DNA from: Kappaphycus alvarezii
Lineage: Eukaryota > Rhodophyta > Florideophyceae > Gigartinales > Solieriaceae
Assembly (NCBI GenBank): GCA_002205965.3
Contig: NADL03000708.1
Location: 310,001-374,000, forward strand
Length of the DNA: 64,000 bases
Reading direction: 5' to 3'
Position 1 is the first letter of the stretch, and the number at the start of each line of letters is the position of its first letter. A program made the translations under genes and the position numbers. The notes under the pieces are model-generated. The model worked only from the letters and a program-made list of their open reading frames with translations. It searched no databases and was not told where the DNA came from. This document shows, one piece after another, positions 23,591-33,893 of the stretch.

Positions 23591-24640
23591 TAACGATTAC
23601 GGTAGGAGCAAGCCCATTGTCATAGGCAGAGTCACCCCATCCAGCCGACCCACAACCCGCGTAATACACCGCATAGGATACAGTACCGTAGATACACCGT
23701 AGTACCGCTCCCAACCCAACGCACCAATCCCCACTCCCCCGCTGACATCACCCCCACGCCCCATACAAGCCCCCAACCCACCGTGTGTAATCAATACCCG
23801 TCCCGCAACACACACCCACGCACACAACCTCCACCCCTCCCATCCAACACACCGCACCTCGCCCTGTCATCATTACGCCATGCACCACCCCACATCCACA
23901 CACGCCACCTCACCACACACACGTCCACCCAACCCTTCACCGCGCCATGCGTCACCGGCCACACCCGTATACACACACCACCCGCTGCGCACCACCCACA
24001 ACCCCAGGGATGGGTGTATGTCCGCGCAAATACAGCGCATTTGCAACTTTTGTCGCGTCGCGCGATTGACATGGCTTCCCATTGCACCCCAGCTCGCACC
24101 CCCCGACGCTTGCGCTCGGGGACTGGAGTGGAATGGTTTGCGCATGAGTGGAGTGTTATGGGGTTGATTGTGTGCGAGTGGGGACGGGGTGTTTTCGTTA
24201 TGCGTGTTGGAGGGTCTGAGTTGAGCGGAGGAGGGTGATATTTTTGGGGTGATGCGGTTGTAGTGTGGAGGGATGTGGCGCCATTTGGAGATTTTCCGGT
24301 GCGGGCGGGCCGGATGGACGCAACGACTGTGCTGCGATGAATGACGGTGGACATCTGTCCTTGTCTCGCGCTGGTCAAGTTGAACAGAACAGTCCTGGAA
24401 GGGAGGGAATTGTGCGAGTCGATTACTGTTCTGCAGACATGCACGGTTCAGAACGGTACTGTACAGTAAAGTGGGAGCGGTCCTGATTTTGATGCACAGA
24501 GATATACCATATTTACTCATTACTTTTAGAGGTGCAATACTGTACAGTGTTGTGACGTAGAAACGGAACACGTGTAAACACAACAGGCAATATCGGCGCT
24601 CTTGAACTGGCAAGCAGTGCAAGCTGTCTTATCCAACGCT
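23591..24640. other. CA/GC-rich low-complexity block with long overlapping open frames
   Basis: Frames of 217 codons (23791-24444) and 249 codons (23873-24622) on the minus strand and 151 codons (23783-24238) on the plus strand overlap in different frames. The sequence is dominated by CCACACCC-like words, which contain few stop codons. That explains the openness without selection. The translations are Cys/Trp/Gly-rich or His/Pro-rich low complexity. I see no domain. Confidence 0.4.
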
Positions 24641-25449
24641 ATCCTACATACCTTTTGACAGGCCTCAACCGCCTCAACTACATTAGTCCCGAGCCCCCGC
24701 GGTCAACATCAGCAAGTTGCCCAGCTATCGATTCTGTAAGCACATCGCTTACAACGGGAGTTTTTCAACCCATTGCCTTCTCGGCTTACCGAGATTTTCA
24801 ATGGGGGAATTTTCTTTCGTCCCCCTTGCTAGAATAGGCACAGTCAGTCAAGTCCTTGCTGGGTTGTGTCTGTTTAACAGACCCAATTACATCTCTAAAT
24901 AAAGGTCCCAGTTCACCCCGTTATCAGCGCGACATTACAGGACAAGCTATTGACAGCTTTACTCACTGTGCTAATTTCACTCGAAAACTGTCGGGATAAC
25001 AGAGCCCGTTTTCGTTGAGTTCACCAGTTGGATAGAATCTATGAAACTGATGGCTGGTTCAGGCCGCTATTCGGCTGAACCCGGGTATTTATTTTATTCT
25101 AGGTAGACTAGCAAAGGCAGAACTACATTGACTAGAGATAGCAGGGAGAGGTCTGTAGGAGACCGAAGGCCCGTGAAAACAGTTTAGATTCTATCGTTTT
25201 GCTACGCAGCCATGCACGGCAACAAGGGATACAACGATAGAAAGCAGGCTAGGCCCCAACAGGATAGACCTAATAGATGAAGCGCTACCTATAAAGGGAG
25301 CCTAAAAGGTGAATTGAGTCATTACACTATTTGACTGTATATTATGTAGGTGGCTGTGTCACTGACATACAGTATTTGACAACTTAGACTACTGTACAGT
25401 ACCTAACTTGAGTCGAATTGAATAGGTCACCTAGGATATCAATAGCACA
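24641..25449. other. Spacer before copia element 1
   Basis: No gene recognised. A short hairpin GTAAGCACATCGCTTAC lies at 24737-24753. The 3' LTR of copia element 1 would be expected near 25.1-25.45 kb, but I could not match it to the sequence beyond the gag start. Confidence 0.3.
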
Positions 25450-25450
25450 C

Positions 25451-26190
25451 TCAAGTATTCTGGTCGTGAGAGTCAGGAGGTACAGAGGGATTGCAATGAC
25501 ATATGACCCGTTGCTCAATGGCAATCGAACAAGTTTGGTTCTCCAGGATAGCAGTCAAGGCGGAGCAGCGGTTTACCTTGGGGAAGGCATCGGCTGGGTT
25601 CGCAGATGTGCGCACAAAACTAACATTTGAAATGTTCTTGCGATCGTAGCCATGTTTGGAAGCAGTGATACATATCATTAGCATTTGTCTGCGGTTGAAG
25701 AGAATTTTGTAATGAAGTCAAAGAAGGACTCCGAGTCTGTAATCATATTCAAGGGAATGTCTCGGTGAAGGAAGTTTTGGAGATCAATTCGAAGTGCATA
25801 TGCAAAATCAAAGGAATCAGCGAAGGCAAGTACTTCGCGGCTAGAGCAGAGCGAACGACGCAATGGATTTTCTTGCTGGAGTATTGGAGTATATGACACT
25901 TGTTCGAAGCGTCCAGTGATAGGATAAGAATCCCTAAGTGAGAGGTAAGGTCAGAATTTCTGGAGAAGTAGACATCTGAGTACACAGTGATAAGGAGAGA
26001 GTTGATATTCAGGGGAGAGTAGGAAAGAGATATATTGGGATGGTTTTGGACCTGCGTCACTATTTTGTTCAAATATGTGATTTTTTCTCAATTGAATTGA
26101 CTTTCGGTAGCCTGGGCAGCTATGCCGACGGCACAAGAAATATATAGGCAAGCAAACTTTCAGGTTGGGAGCGGTAGTCCTCAAACGATG
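25451..26190 (-). pseudogene. copia 1 RNase H and 3' end of pol
   Basis: Frames at 25951-26202, 25749-26072, 25678-25899 and 25451-25684 overlap and jointly give the RNase H region. FADSFDFAYALRIDLQNFLH and NMITDSESFFDFITKFS match the E and third D region, and the terminal NVSFVRTSANPADAFPKVNR matches the universal NPADALTK ending of Ty1/copia pol. Three frameshifts. Confidence 0.8.
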
Positions 26191-26195
26191 AGTCT

Positions 26196-26923
26196 TCAGC
26201 AAGAGTGGAAATCATAGAGATGTATGAGCTTTAAGACAATACTAGAGGGCGTGGTAGAGATATGAACACAAGCGAACGTAATATTATTGAACTTAGATTT
26301 CCTAGAATAATTTTTCTCAAGCATTTTTCCTGAAAGACAAAGGAACGCGTTTTTGCCACAGAGGATCATATCATCAATATAAGCACTTATCAGGCCTCGT
26401 CTTCCACCAGAACCACTTTGGGAGAACAGATCCATGTCATTCAAGGACGCGGAAAGTGCGAAATCTTCTTTTAAGGTATGCAGCCATTGTTCGATTCCAT
26501 TAATCCCCGGTATCCAGTAGACTGTAGAGGGGCTTGATTAATTTGAGAATTTTATCATTTGGGAGTCGCAACTGAGGAGGGGGTCTTAAGTGGACATTTC
26601 AGCAGAGACCCTTTGAGGATTGAAGGTAAGCGTGGCTGACATTGTTGCTTTAGATTCGGAATTTGTGAATTACCGCGAATGAATAGATGATTTTGGTTGA
26701 ATATTGTCGTAAATTCGTGGAGATATTAACCAATAAACTTGTCTCGATGCCCTTGCGCGACGAATCGAGCTTTGTAGACGGGTGCATCTTTTTCGACATT
26801 TTTGATGGTAAGGAAGAATCTATCATTCAAAATGTTAGCGTTATTTGGAAGAAGCCACTTTGAAACAGTAGTCCAGACTTTACGTTCCAGGATGCCTTGT
26901 ATTTCTATACGTATAGCGTGCAT
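26196..26923 (-). pseudogene. copia 1 reverse transcriptase
   Basis: The N-terminal part at 26726-26923 (RIEIQGILERKVWTTVSKWL, DAPVYKARFVAQGHRDK) is the typical Ty1/copia RT opening with KARFVAQGH. The palm reappears at about 26520-26200 as YWIPGINGIEQWLHTLKEDF then GLISAYIDDMILCGKN, where YIDD is the RT active site (usually YVDD). The segment between (about 26700-26530), which should carry the first catalytic Asp, is scrambled. Confidence 0.8.
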
Positions 26924-26999
26924 AAATTGCGGGAGATATCTAAGAGGGTGTTTAGAATGGAGCGTCTTTGACAGGTAGACGTATAATTGCTTTGGTTGT

Positions 27000-28070
27000 T
27001 TATGATTGAAGGGTGTAAAAATGTACTACTATAGAGTTGCAGGGATTTTTTTCATCCGCGGATAGGGGGTGGTTCAAATTTCTTGTGTTCGGACGAAGAC
27101 TAGTCCCTGAAAACTGAGTTTGAGTTCCATTCTTGTCTATGAAGGCTTGTTTTCCTTCAACACCTAAGGGTTTGTACTTTCCAAGCAGTATGATATACTC
27201 CTTCTCGCTATACATTGATACCTCTTGACCTGGCTCGAAGTTAAAAGTAGAGGAAAAAGGAAGGTTGGCTAGAAGTGCCTTTTGAATATGCGGCCGGTAC
27301 GTAATGGTTTCCATTTCTGTCCTAGCGAGGGATAAAGCGCGCATACGTTATGCCTGATTGGGGAGGTAAGTGTTGGCAGAAGTGAAACGAGGGAGGATGC
27401 GGAAGACAAGCAGGGAAGGACAAGACCAGCTGCATTCATTGTATCGTTCATGGCTTTGACTGGAAGGGTAAGAATGATATGAGGTTCTAGTTAGGTGTAT
27501 TATATGGAGACTTTGAGGTAGATTCTGCTCAAATGGTCATATTATTTTTTGGCTAACTCCAAGAGAATTATTGCTTTCAACTCCTGACTGTACGAGTTTG
27601 ATATATGTTATTGAATCAATATGTTGGAAGTGAGCCGAAATGAAGGCGGAGCCATGATCAGTGCGAATGGTGTCAGGGTTAACGGTGTAAATAGTGGCCC
27701 ATCATGGAATAAAAGTGTACCAAATATCTTTAATCTATTCGCCTTGCAGGAAGCGGGCTGCCCAAAAATTTGTACTGAGGTCTACGACGTGGAGGATGGG
27801 TTTGGGAACGTTTTTATATGGGAAACATGAGGTCCAGAGATATCTTTGAATTGAGGACTATTTTGTCTGGAGACGAAACTTTGAATGATTCCGGTCGGAG
27901 TGAATTTTTTAACAAGTCCTACATGACTCTGTGATTTTTTGTAGGAGTCGTTTTGTTTCAGGGATTGCCTTGTCGGGGTGTGGTCTAGCGATGAGGTTAT
28001 ATAATTTTTTTGTGGATGGGTGAAAGAAGTGGCAATGGAGCTGACGCAGCTGTCTTTGGGAGAAAAGGAC
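27000..28070 (-). pseudogene. copia 1 integrase
   Basis: On the minus strand: an N-terminal zinc-binding HHCC site (LHCHFFHPSTKKLYNL with the two His, then CRTC with the two Cys) at about 28045-27910; then the catalytic core with the first Asp in ILHVVDLSTNFWAARFL and the second in NPDTIRTDHGSAFISAHF at about 27800-27640; and the C-terminal region at 27000-27344 (MRALSLARTEMETITYRPHI, EVSMYSEKEYIILLGKYKPL), where conserved Trp/Gly-containing DNA-binding sequence is expected. A TAG follows the CRTC motif, another interrupts the core (after LQGE), and frames change several times. Confidence 0.75.
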
Positions 28071-28082
28071 GGAGGCCCAGTC

Positions 28083-28277
28083 TCATTCTAGGTACAAATT
28101 TCCATGGTTTCGAGTGAGGGGCAGTAACACATTTGAATTCTTGCTTAAGAAGTGAATTTTGACGTTATGGGCGAGAAGTTTTTCCCTGCCTAGGACGTTA
28201 AGACCAAGTAACATAGGTATATACGCAGTCAAGACATCCATACTGATTGCAATGAAGGAGCGATCAGGGAAAGTCAT
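28083..28277 (-). pseudogene. copia 1 protease, C-terminal part
   Basis: An open 64-codon frame reads IPMLLGLNVLGREKLLAHNV and ends VLLPLTRNHGNLYLE. In Ty1/copia elements a hydrophobic ILG-type motif (LLG-LDVL) closes the aspartic protease and is followed by an LPL.R..GHLYLEW junction to integrase; both are visible. The catalytic Asp-Ser/Thr-Gly would lie at about 28.35-28.5 kb and was not identified. Confidence 0.55.
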
Positions 28278-29043
28278 GCGAACTGGAAGAATACCGATAG
28301 AAGCGAAGATTCCATCACCAAAGCGAGAGACGGTAGTTTACTTGTTAGGAGTCATCTTGCGTTCAGTCATTTTTCTATATTCAGCTGCTTATCTTTGTCC
28401 TATAACTGACTTTTGAGCACCAAGGTATATAAAGTCACCATTAAATCGAGAAAGGGAAGAATTCAAGAAATTCGAAATCTTGAGATGGAGGACATTGGCA
28501 GCAGTACAGGGAGTACCAGTACCATTACGGCGCAGGTAGGGTTAAAAGGGATCTGATTGCGGCTTGTTGGTAGAATCCCGGCCAAAATCCGGGGAATCGT
28601 CTTTAGTGTCATCAAGGGGCATGGAAATAGGAGGCTGAACATGAATGATTAGGTCTAAGGAGAAAGGATCGAGTGCATGTTCAGCGTTGGTCTCTTCGAC
28701 CACGTATGTCTCTGGGGTTTCAAATAGGCGGTTATCAAAAGCGCTATGTAGATGGGAACTATCGTCAAGTTCCGGAAAAATGTCGATAGTTTCGAAAAGT
28801 ATTCGTTTCAAGACTTGAGTTTCTTGATCTGAATATTTCTTTGAATAAAAACGAAGACGATTTTTGGTAATTTTTTTTTGATGTTCTTGGGATATGGGCA
28901 TTTGTTGAGGAAATTTATTTTCCGCAGTTCTAACAATGCAGAGGGGGTGAGGGGGAGGGATTGAAGTTGGAGTGACGGGTATGTAGTCGGGATGGATTGG
29001 TTTGGGGATAGGAGTGTGGGAGAAGGGAACGAGAGTACATGAT

Positions 29044-30545
29044 CTACCCAGAAGCAAAGTACGTGGACGCTAATGCAACAGGTCTAGAACGTCGATTGCG
29101 TGCAATTGAAGATTCCTTCTCTGTTTGGATTGCACTGTGTAGCTTCGACAGTAGGTCTTGGTACGTTATCTTGTAGTTTCTTGCGTGCATGAGAACGTGT
29201 GATGACCAAGAGCATCCTGCAACTGCGCCGCCGAGCAATTCAGTTTTTTTTTCTTCGCCCCGCTTGCGACGGATGATACGCAGTTCGTATTTGATAATAA
29301 TGGAATTAATTTTTTCCAGAACTGCTGAAAGCGAAGAGGAGGACGCGAGAGGGTCTTCAATGCGCAAGTTGCGAAGGTATCGGTAGAACTAATTTTGACG
29401 TGAGATCGGATTAAAGTGGTTGTTGACGGTGGCAATAGCTGTACCGAAATCAACGAAACGATCCTCACTACTGGTTTGATAATAAACAAGGGCATCATCG
29501 CGGAATAATAAATGGAGGAATTGCATTTTCTGTTCATGCGAAAAAAGGAAATCTCGAGCGGCGCATTGGTACTCAGCGACGAAGGAATATAATTATTACG
29601 TGCCTGATTATTGTATAGCAGCCCCATTGAAACACTGTGACATACACTGCTGTCCAATTTTCGAATATCCTGGTTGTTTCCATTGGACGGGGAGGGAGAT
29701 GGAGAAAAAGGGGTTAATGGAACAGATTCCTTTGAAAATATTGCCTTGATATGTTTGATACATGCATTAAGTTCTTGGTCATGGAAAATAACGGAGGCTA
29801 TATTCCCAAAAAAGTTATCGAAGTTTCTAGCAACGGTAACAATACGACTTTAAAGGAATGATTTAAATTTTCAGTAAATAGGGGGATTTGAAATTATTTT
29901 TCGTCCGAAAAGAAATGCAGATTTCAAGTCTTCGTGGAACAAACCACACAACTCATTTCCCATGAAAGTTCCGTCAGACGCGTAGCCACGGATTGTTTTG
30001 AAGAAGTTGCGCTGTTACTCGTTTGTGAGGGTCACTCCTGAGCAAAATAAATTTTGTTGATTGTTTGGTTGACTGGTAGGGGAAGTGAAGGGGTGTCGGT
30101 GGAATGAAATGAGGAATAGGGACACTGGGATGAATAGGTAAAGGAAAAGGTGTGACAGAAGAAACATTAATTCGGGGAACAGGGGCATTCTTTCCGTAAG
30201 GGGGGTTTGGAAGGGAATATTTTGGGGACGAAGTGGAGCAGAGTGTAGCGAATAGTTAATCTGTCGATTGCCTTGGGGTAGAACTTGAATTTGCGTTGTA
30301 TTATTAACTCGCGTACCCTGAGGAGGGTTTTCACCAGATGCGCAGCCATTCAGAGCAACGATTGGAGAAGTTGGGTGGTTCTCCGATGCAAACACGTTGG
30401 ACGGCCCAGCGAAAGGTGCGTGTACGGACGGGTTACCTCCCTGGGGTGGCTGAAAACTATACATACTTCTGTCGGTCGAAGAGGAGGGTACGTGACGCAG
30501 CAAATGCTTTGTAATGCGAGAACCCGTGCGTCTAGTGTTGTCCAT
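29044..30545 (-). pseudogene. copia 1 gag
   Basis: Starts at ATG 30545 (MDNTRRTGSRITKHLLRHVP), with a Pro/Ser/Asn-rich N-terminal part to about 30180. The body of the capsid-like region is recovered by changing frame: near 29530-29400 the frame gives KMQFLHLLFRDDALVYYQTS and DFGTAIATVNNHFNPIS, a pattern seen in gag of this element type, and near 29400-29050 LEKINSIIIKYELRI. A further frame at 28542-29057 (171 codons, for example LFETIDIFPELDDSSHLHSA) may be the gag C-terminus or a gag-protease linker. No clear CCHC zinc knuckle was seen. At least three frameshifts and several stops are present. Confidence 0.55.
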
Positions 30546-30824
30546 ATGGCTACCTCCTATCTTGTCCTTTTTTCGTGTTATTGCAGAAATTAAAGATTCG
30601 TTTTGCGAAGTGCAGTATTTTAGAATGGCCTTACAGTAATTGATTTATGTTCCATTTTGACTTGTTGAACAAATTAAGAATTATACTGCACAAAAGACTC
30701 CAGGTACTGCAATAAATACAATACTAGAGCTACCTGTAGGTATACAGTGCGAAATATAAGCGGTACAAAGCTCTGTACGTCGTACAGCGGAAAAAAACTC
30801 AATAAAAAGAAATCTCTGATGTTA
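30546..30824. other. Possible 5' leader or LTR remnant of copia 1
   Basis: Lies directly upstream (minus sense) of the gag ATG, where leader, primer binding site and 5' LTR belong. It contains TACAGTGC and TACGTCGTACAGC-type words. I could not find a matching copy at the other end of the element. Confidence 0.2.
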
Positions 30825-31036
30825 GATTTTTGAATTTTTGAATTTTTGAATTTTTCGGTTTCTGAAATTTTCTGGATTTTTTGGTTTTTGAACGTGTTTT
30901 TATTTCCAGATTTCCTGAGTTTTTTGATGTCTTGTTTTGTTTTGAAATATTATTTTGCAATTTGTTCCGAAATTTGTCTTGATATTTTGATATTTTGATA
31001 TTTTGATATTTTGATATTTCGATATTTCGATATTGA
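30825..31036. repeat. Two 8-bp-period AT microsatellites
   Basis: At 30825-30856 the unit TTTTGAAT is repeated about four times. At 30981-31036 the unit GATATTTT (later GATATTTC) is repeated seven times with few errors. The intervening sequence is T-rich. The frame crossing it on the minus strand (30950-31141) is merely a translation of the repeat. Confidence 0.75.
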
Positions 31037-31532
31037 TTCTTGATTTTGTGAACGTTTTATTTTTTTGATTTTTTGATAATGGCTTTTTTTCTTTTGTTGT
31101 TTGCGTTTTTCTAATGTAAAATAATAGAAAAATTTAACCAACTATGGCCTTGCTGGTATCGACGGCGGTGGTGTTGTGGTGTACTGTTGTTGTGGTTTTT
31201 CAGGTCGTGTTCACTTGGAAACCAGAGATTTCACTGTGTACAGTGTAAGCCTCGATGTTCGGAAAGTCTCTGTAAAGTTCGCTTGTGGGGCAGAGTCTTT
31301 ACGGAGCTGTAATTGGCTGTAATTGTAGTACGCGCGGTGTGAGCCAGGGGGGCGGAAAAGGAACTTACAGTGAACGGGTATAAATGTCCCCCGGGATGCA
31401 ATCGCAGTCCCATATTTGGTTGTTTTATTAGGGCTAGTCACTAGAACGGTCGATTTTCCTATGAATCTCCAAAAAACTACCTCTCTCCTGACACCTCAAT
31501 CGGACAGTGAGGGTTTCTTCGTATAGCCGTCC

Positions 31533-31703
31533 GATAGCTACAGAATAGTAGATACAGTAGACGGTAGCTACTGGGTTACCGGGAGCGCAGTGCAGTAGTA
31601 TTGCCACTTGGCTGTTTCGGGCACAAATCATTGGATCTGCCAGGTCAGATCAGTCGTGGCCTGTGATTGGAAACGACCGTTCGTACAGTATTCACTGTAC
31701 AAT
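31533..31703. repeat. Direct repeat D, copy 1
   Basis: About 170 bp that match 37103-37272 in the same orientation with scattered differences. Shared blocks include AATAGTAGATACAGTAG, TGCCACTTGGCTGTTT, GGCACAAATCATTG and CAGATCAGTCGTG. The two copies bracket copia element 2 (32.8-37.1 kb), so they may be remnants of its LTRs. In minus sense each starts with TGTACAGT, close to the TGT usual for an LTR. Against this, copy 2 sits immediately at the gag remnant. Confidence 0.6.
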
Positions 31704-32109
31704 ATACCCTCGATTGGGCCAAAAAGGTCCTCATATCGAAAAGGGCCCAATTAATTAAAATTCTTGAACGGAATAGTACGAAACGTAAATAAAAGGTGTG
31801 CAAACCGATAAAATTGAAATTATCCGTTTGTGGTGCAAAACACAGTACAGAGCACCATACAAACGCCTCCTTATTGGTCCAGAGCGAACATTTTTCGGAA
31901 CCATGAAAAAAACAATAAAAAAACCGCAGCTTTGATATCAGCAATGTTTGCCGAATGACGCTCCTGACAATAGCAATCGACATCTGATCCGTCGAAAGGT
32001 TATACATATAACTTCCAATCTTCTTCAGCATTCGCAGTTCTTCTTCAGCAACAGCGCCCATCAGCCATGTCTTCTTCCCCAAGGTGTCCATTCAACAATC
32101 CAGACCTTG

Positions 32110-32463
32110 CAAATGCCCGCCCGCATTCAGACACCACCCCTCACCCCTCAAAATGACCAGGGTTTCCTCTTGTGCTGGTTTGACAGCAATTCCCTTGTAC
32201 ATGACACTGCAGATGTTATTTTTGTCAGCGCGACAGGCTCAAGATTTGACCTGGACGAAAGTGATTCTTCGAGCGCGAGCGACATGTCACAAAAACAGTC
32301 ACCGTTTCCTGACAGCGTGTCGTCAACGGAATCAGCGAAGACACCTGGCACTCACTACCCTCGGCATCGATTGGTAGATGACGAGGCGGTAGAGGAAGAT
32401 TTCGGCGGAGAAGATTGTACACCCCAAACAGTGGACACGTGTTCAAAATGTGGATCTCCATAG
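32110..32463 (+). CDS. Small Ser/Asp-rich ORF of unknown function
   Basis: Part of a 171-codon open frame (31948-32463), with the first Met giving plausible sequence at about 32113. It has a Pro/Thr-rich start (MPARIQTPPLTPQNDQ), an acidic Ser-rich low-complexity middle (DESDSSSASDMSQKQSPFPD), an acidic patch (DDEAVEEDFGGEDC) and ends CSKCGSP then TAG. The composition is protein-like and GC is above the surroundings. No domain is recognised. It lies antisense to, and just beyond the 3' end of, copia element 2. It could be host sequence, a retroelement extra ORF, or chance. Confidence 0.25.
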   Translation, partial: QMPARIQTPPLTPQNDQGFLLCWFDSNSLVHDTADVIFVSATGSRFDLDESDSSSASDMSQKQSPFPDSVSSTESAKTPGTHYPRHRLVDDEAVEEDFGGEDCTPQTVDTCSKCGSP

Positions 32464-32835
32464 GATAGAAGGGTGAGAAGGAAATTAGAATACAGTTAAT
32501 TCACAACTAAAATAAACGATGGCCAATTGGTTGGAGTGGTTCTAAATATCCCGCGTGTCCAATTATCCGATTCGAGGAAGAGGGTGCATATTGCACAGGT
32601 GCTCGTATCCGGTGCATTATTCGAAGTCGGCACCAATTAATGATTCTGTCATGAAACGTGGCATATGTAATCAAGCTTGCAAACCTGTAACGAAGAAATC
32701 AAAGATTGTAGAACAGAAATACAAGGCCATAATCAAATGGTGTATCAAGTTCATGGTATTAAGCGGCCACCATGATGGCACACAATCGGAAAAGTGGTTT
32801 GTGGTTTCAATGAATCACTGGATATCCGTTTCGAT
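32464..32835. other. 3' flank of copia 2
   Basis: A 104-codon plus frame (32555-32869, including VTKKSKIVEQKYKAIIKWCI) overlaps the last codons of copia 2 on the other strand. No known motif. The 3' LTR of copia 2 should lie here or slightly further left. Confidence 0.25.
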
Positions 32836-33647
32836 TTACCCTTCTAGTTTGACTCTCTCGGCTTCATGAGGAATATCAGAGTCCAAGAGTCCAAGGGCAC
32901 AGGTTGAGTTTGCGAAAGGTGCCCAGGTTCCTTTTGTCAAGGCAGCAGCGATGCTGTTCGCGCCCTTTATCCATTGCGTGAACGCGATTTCTCTTGACTC
33001 AAGGGAGTCTCTGAACCATTCGACTGCTGTTCGCAGCCTGTAATCGCGACCTTCGTGAAGAGTGGTGATGGTCGAGTAGAGTCCATGTGAGTCAACCGTC
33101 AAGACAAGTGGAAAGGAACGATCAGGCAGGTACATCTTCCACAAGCTGTATGCTATGAGTCCAGCCCTATAGACTGACTCTGCCGCTGCTAGTATCCAAC
33201 CCCCACGGACGAAGACGAGACTCAAGCCTGCTTAGAGCTGTGCCAGTCGATGGCATGGAATATCTTAGAGTTCGGAAAGAAATTTACAGAGAAGTAACCT
33301 GTTTGGCCATAGGGCGATTTGCCTTGACTCGCGTCAGAGAAGGCTAAGTAAGCCGCATCGGTTCTATTGACGTCATGATTAGAAGGCACTCGATACGTTA
33401 GAACTAGATATAGCTGTCGAATTTCCAGGAGAGCGCGATTGGCTTCACTTAAGTGGTTCACTCTCAGATTGGAGGTCCATTGCTGCAAAGTACTCGATAC
33501 AAAGGCAAAGGGGCTGATAACTCCATGGTCAAGCAATTTAAGCTGTCCAGCAAGTGCTTGGATTGACTTAGTCTCATCCGGTGAGCATTTTGTTTCTTGG
33601 TCTTTCCTCCTAATACACTCTAATGGGATTTTGTCAATTGTGTACAT
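32836..33647 (-). pseudogene. copia 2 RNase H and 3' end of pol
   Basis: Two frames, 33222-33647 and 32836-33225. The first carries the thumb/connection and the first RNase H Asp in AYLAFSDASQGKSPYGQTGY. The second has the later Asp in LTVDSHGLYSTI and the terminal QWIKGANSIAAALTK, equivalent to the NxADALTK end of Ty1/copia pol. The break between them lies after WHSSKQA. The second frame has 129 uninterrupted codons. Confidence 0.8.
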
Positions 33648-33866
33648 GTATTACTTGATCGAGACGGTGATGTTGAGATCGGTTGCTTGAAGAATATGGA
33701 GTCTATTGAAGACCAGGTTCGATTGGGAAACGAGTATGCCGACTTTGAATCGGTTAGAAATCGCATCATGGGAATCTTGAATGTGTTCAGCGTGACCGGC
33801 AAGTAGGAAATCATCCGCAACTTTGGCGACAATGAGAAGCAAGTTTCCAGCCATATCTTGTTTCAA
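33620..33866 (-). pseudogene. copia 2 reverse transcriptase, palm with active site
   Basis: Open in the frame 33651-33866: NLLLIVAKVADDFLLAGHAE. VADD stands where YVDD is expected, so the two catalytic Asp are kept but the usual Tyr is replaced by Val after Lys. It continues with ISNRFKVGILVSQSNLVFNR, typical of the following segment. A frameshift separates it from the upstream RT ORF at 33894. Confidence 0.75.
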
Positions 33867-33893
33867 GAATAGTTGAGACAGACCAGGAACGAA

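Larger units (their letters stand above)
25451..30545 (-). mobile_element. Ty1/copia retrotransposon 1, decayed, all pol domains traceable
   Basis: On the minus strand the Ty1/copia order gag-protease-integrase-RT-RNase H can be followed from 30545 down to about 25451. Integrase precedes RT, which is diagnostic of Ty1/copia against Ty3/gypsy. Every domain is broken by frameshifts or stops, so the element is dead. LTRs were not identified by eye. Domain entries follow separately. Confidence 0.85.

Noticed and set aside
23791..24622. Minus-strand ORFs of 217 and 249 codons as genes
   Set aside because: They overlap in different frames, within a CA/CC-rich low-complexity tract poor in stop codons; translations are low complexity with no domain.
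27621..27830. Plus-strand 69-codon ORF
   Set aside because: Antisense shadow of the copia 1 integrase core (RTDHGSAF region on the minus strand).
30825..31036. CRISPR-like array
   Set aside because: Units are 8 bp in tandem with no spacers; simple microsatellites in a eukaryotic context.
30950..31141. Minus-strand ORF rich in Lys, Ile and Ser
   Set aside because: It translates the 8-bp GATATTTT microsatellite.
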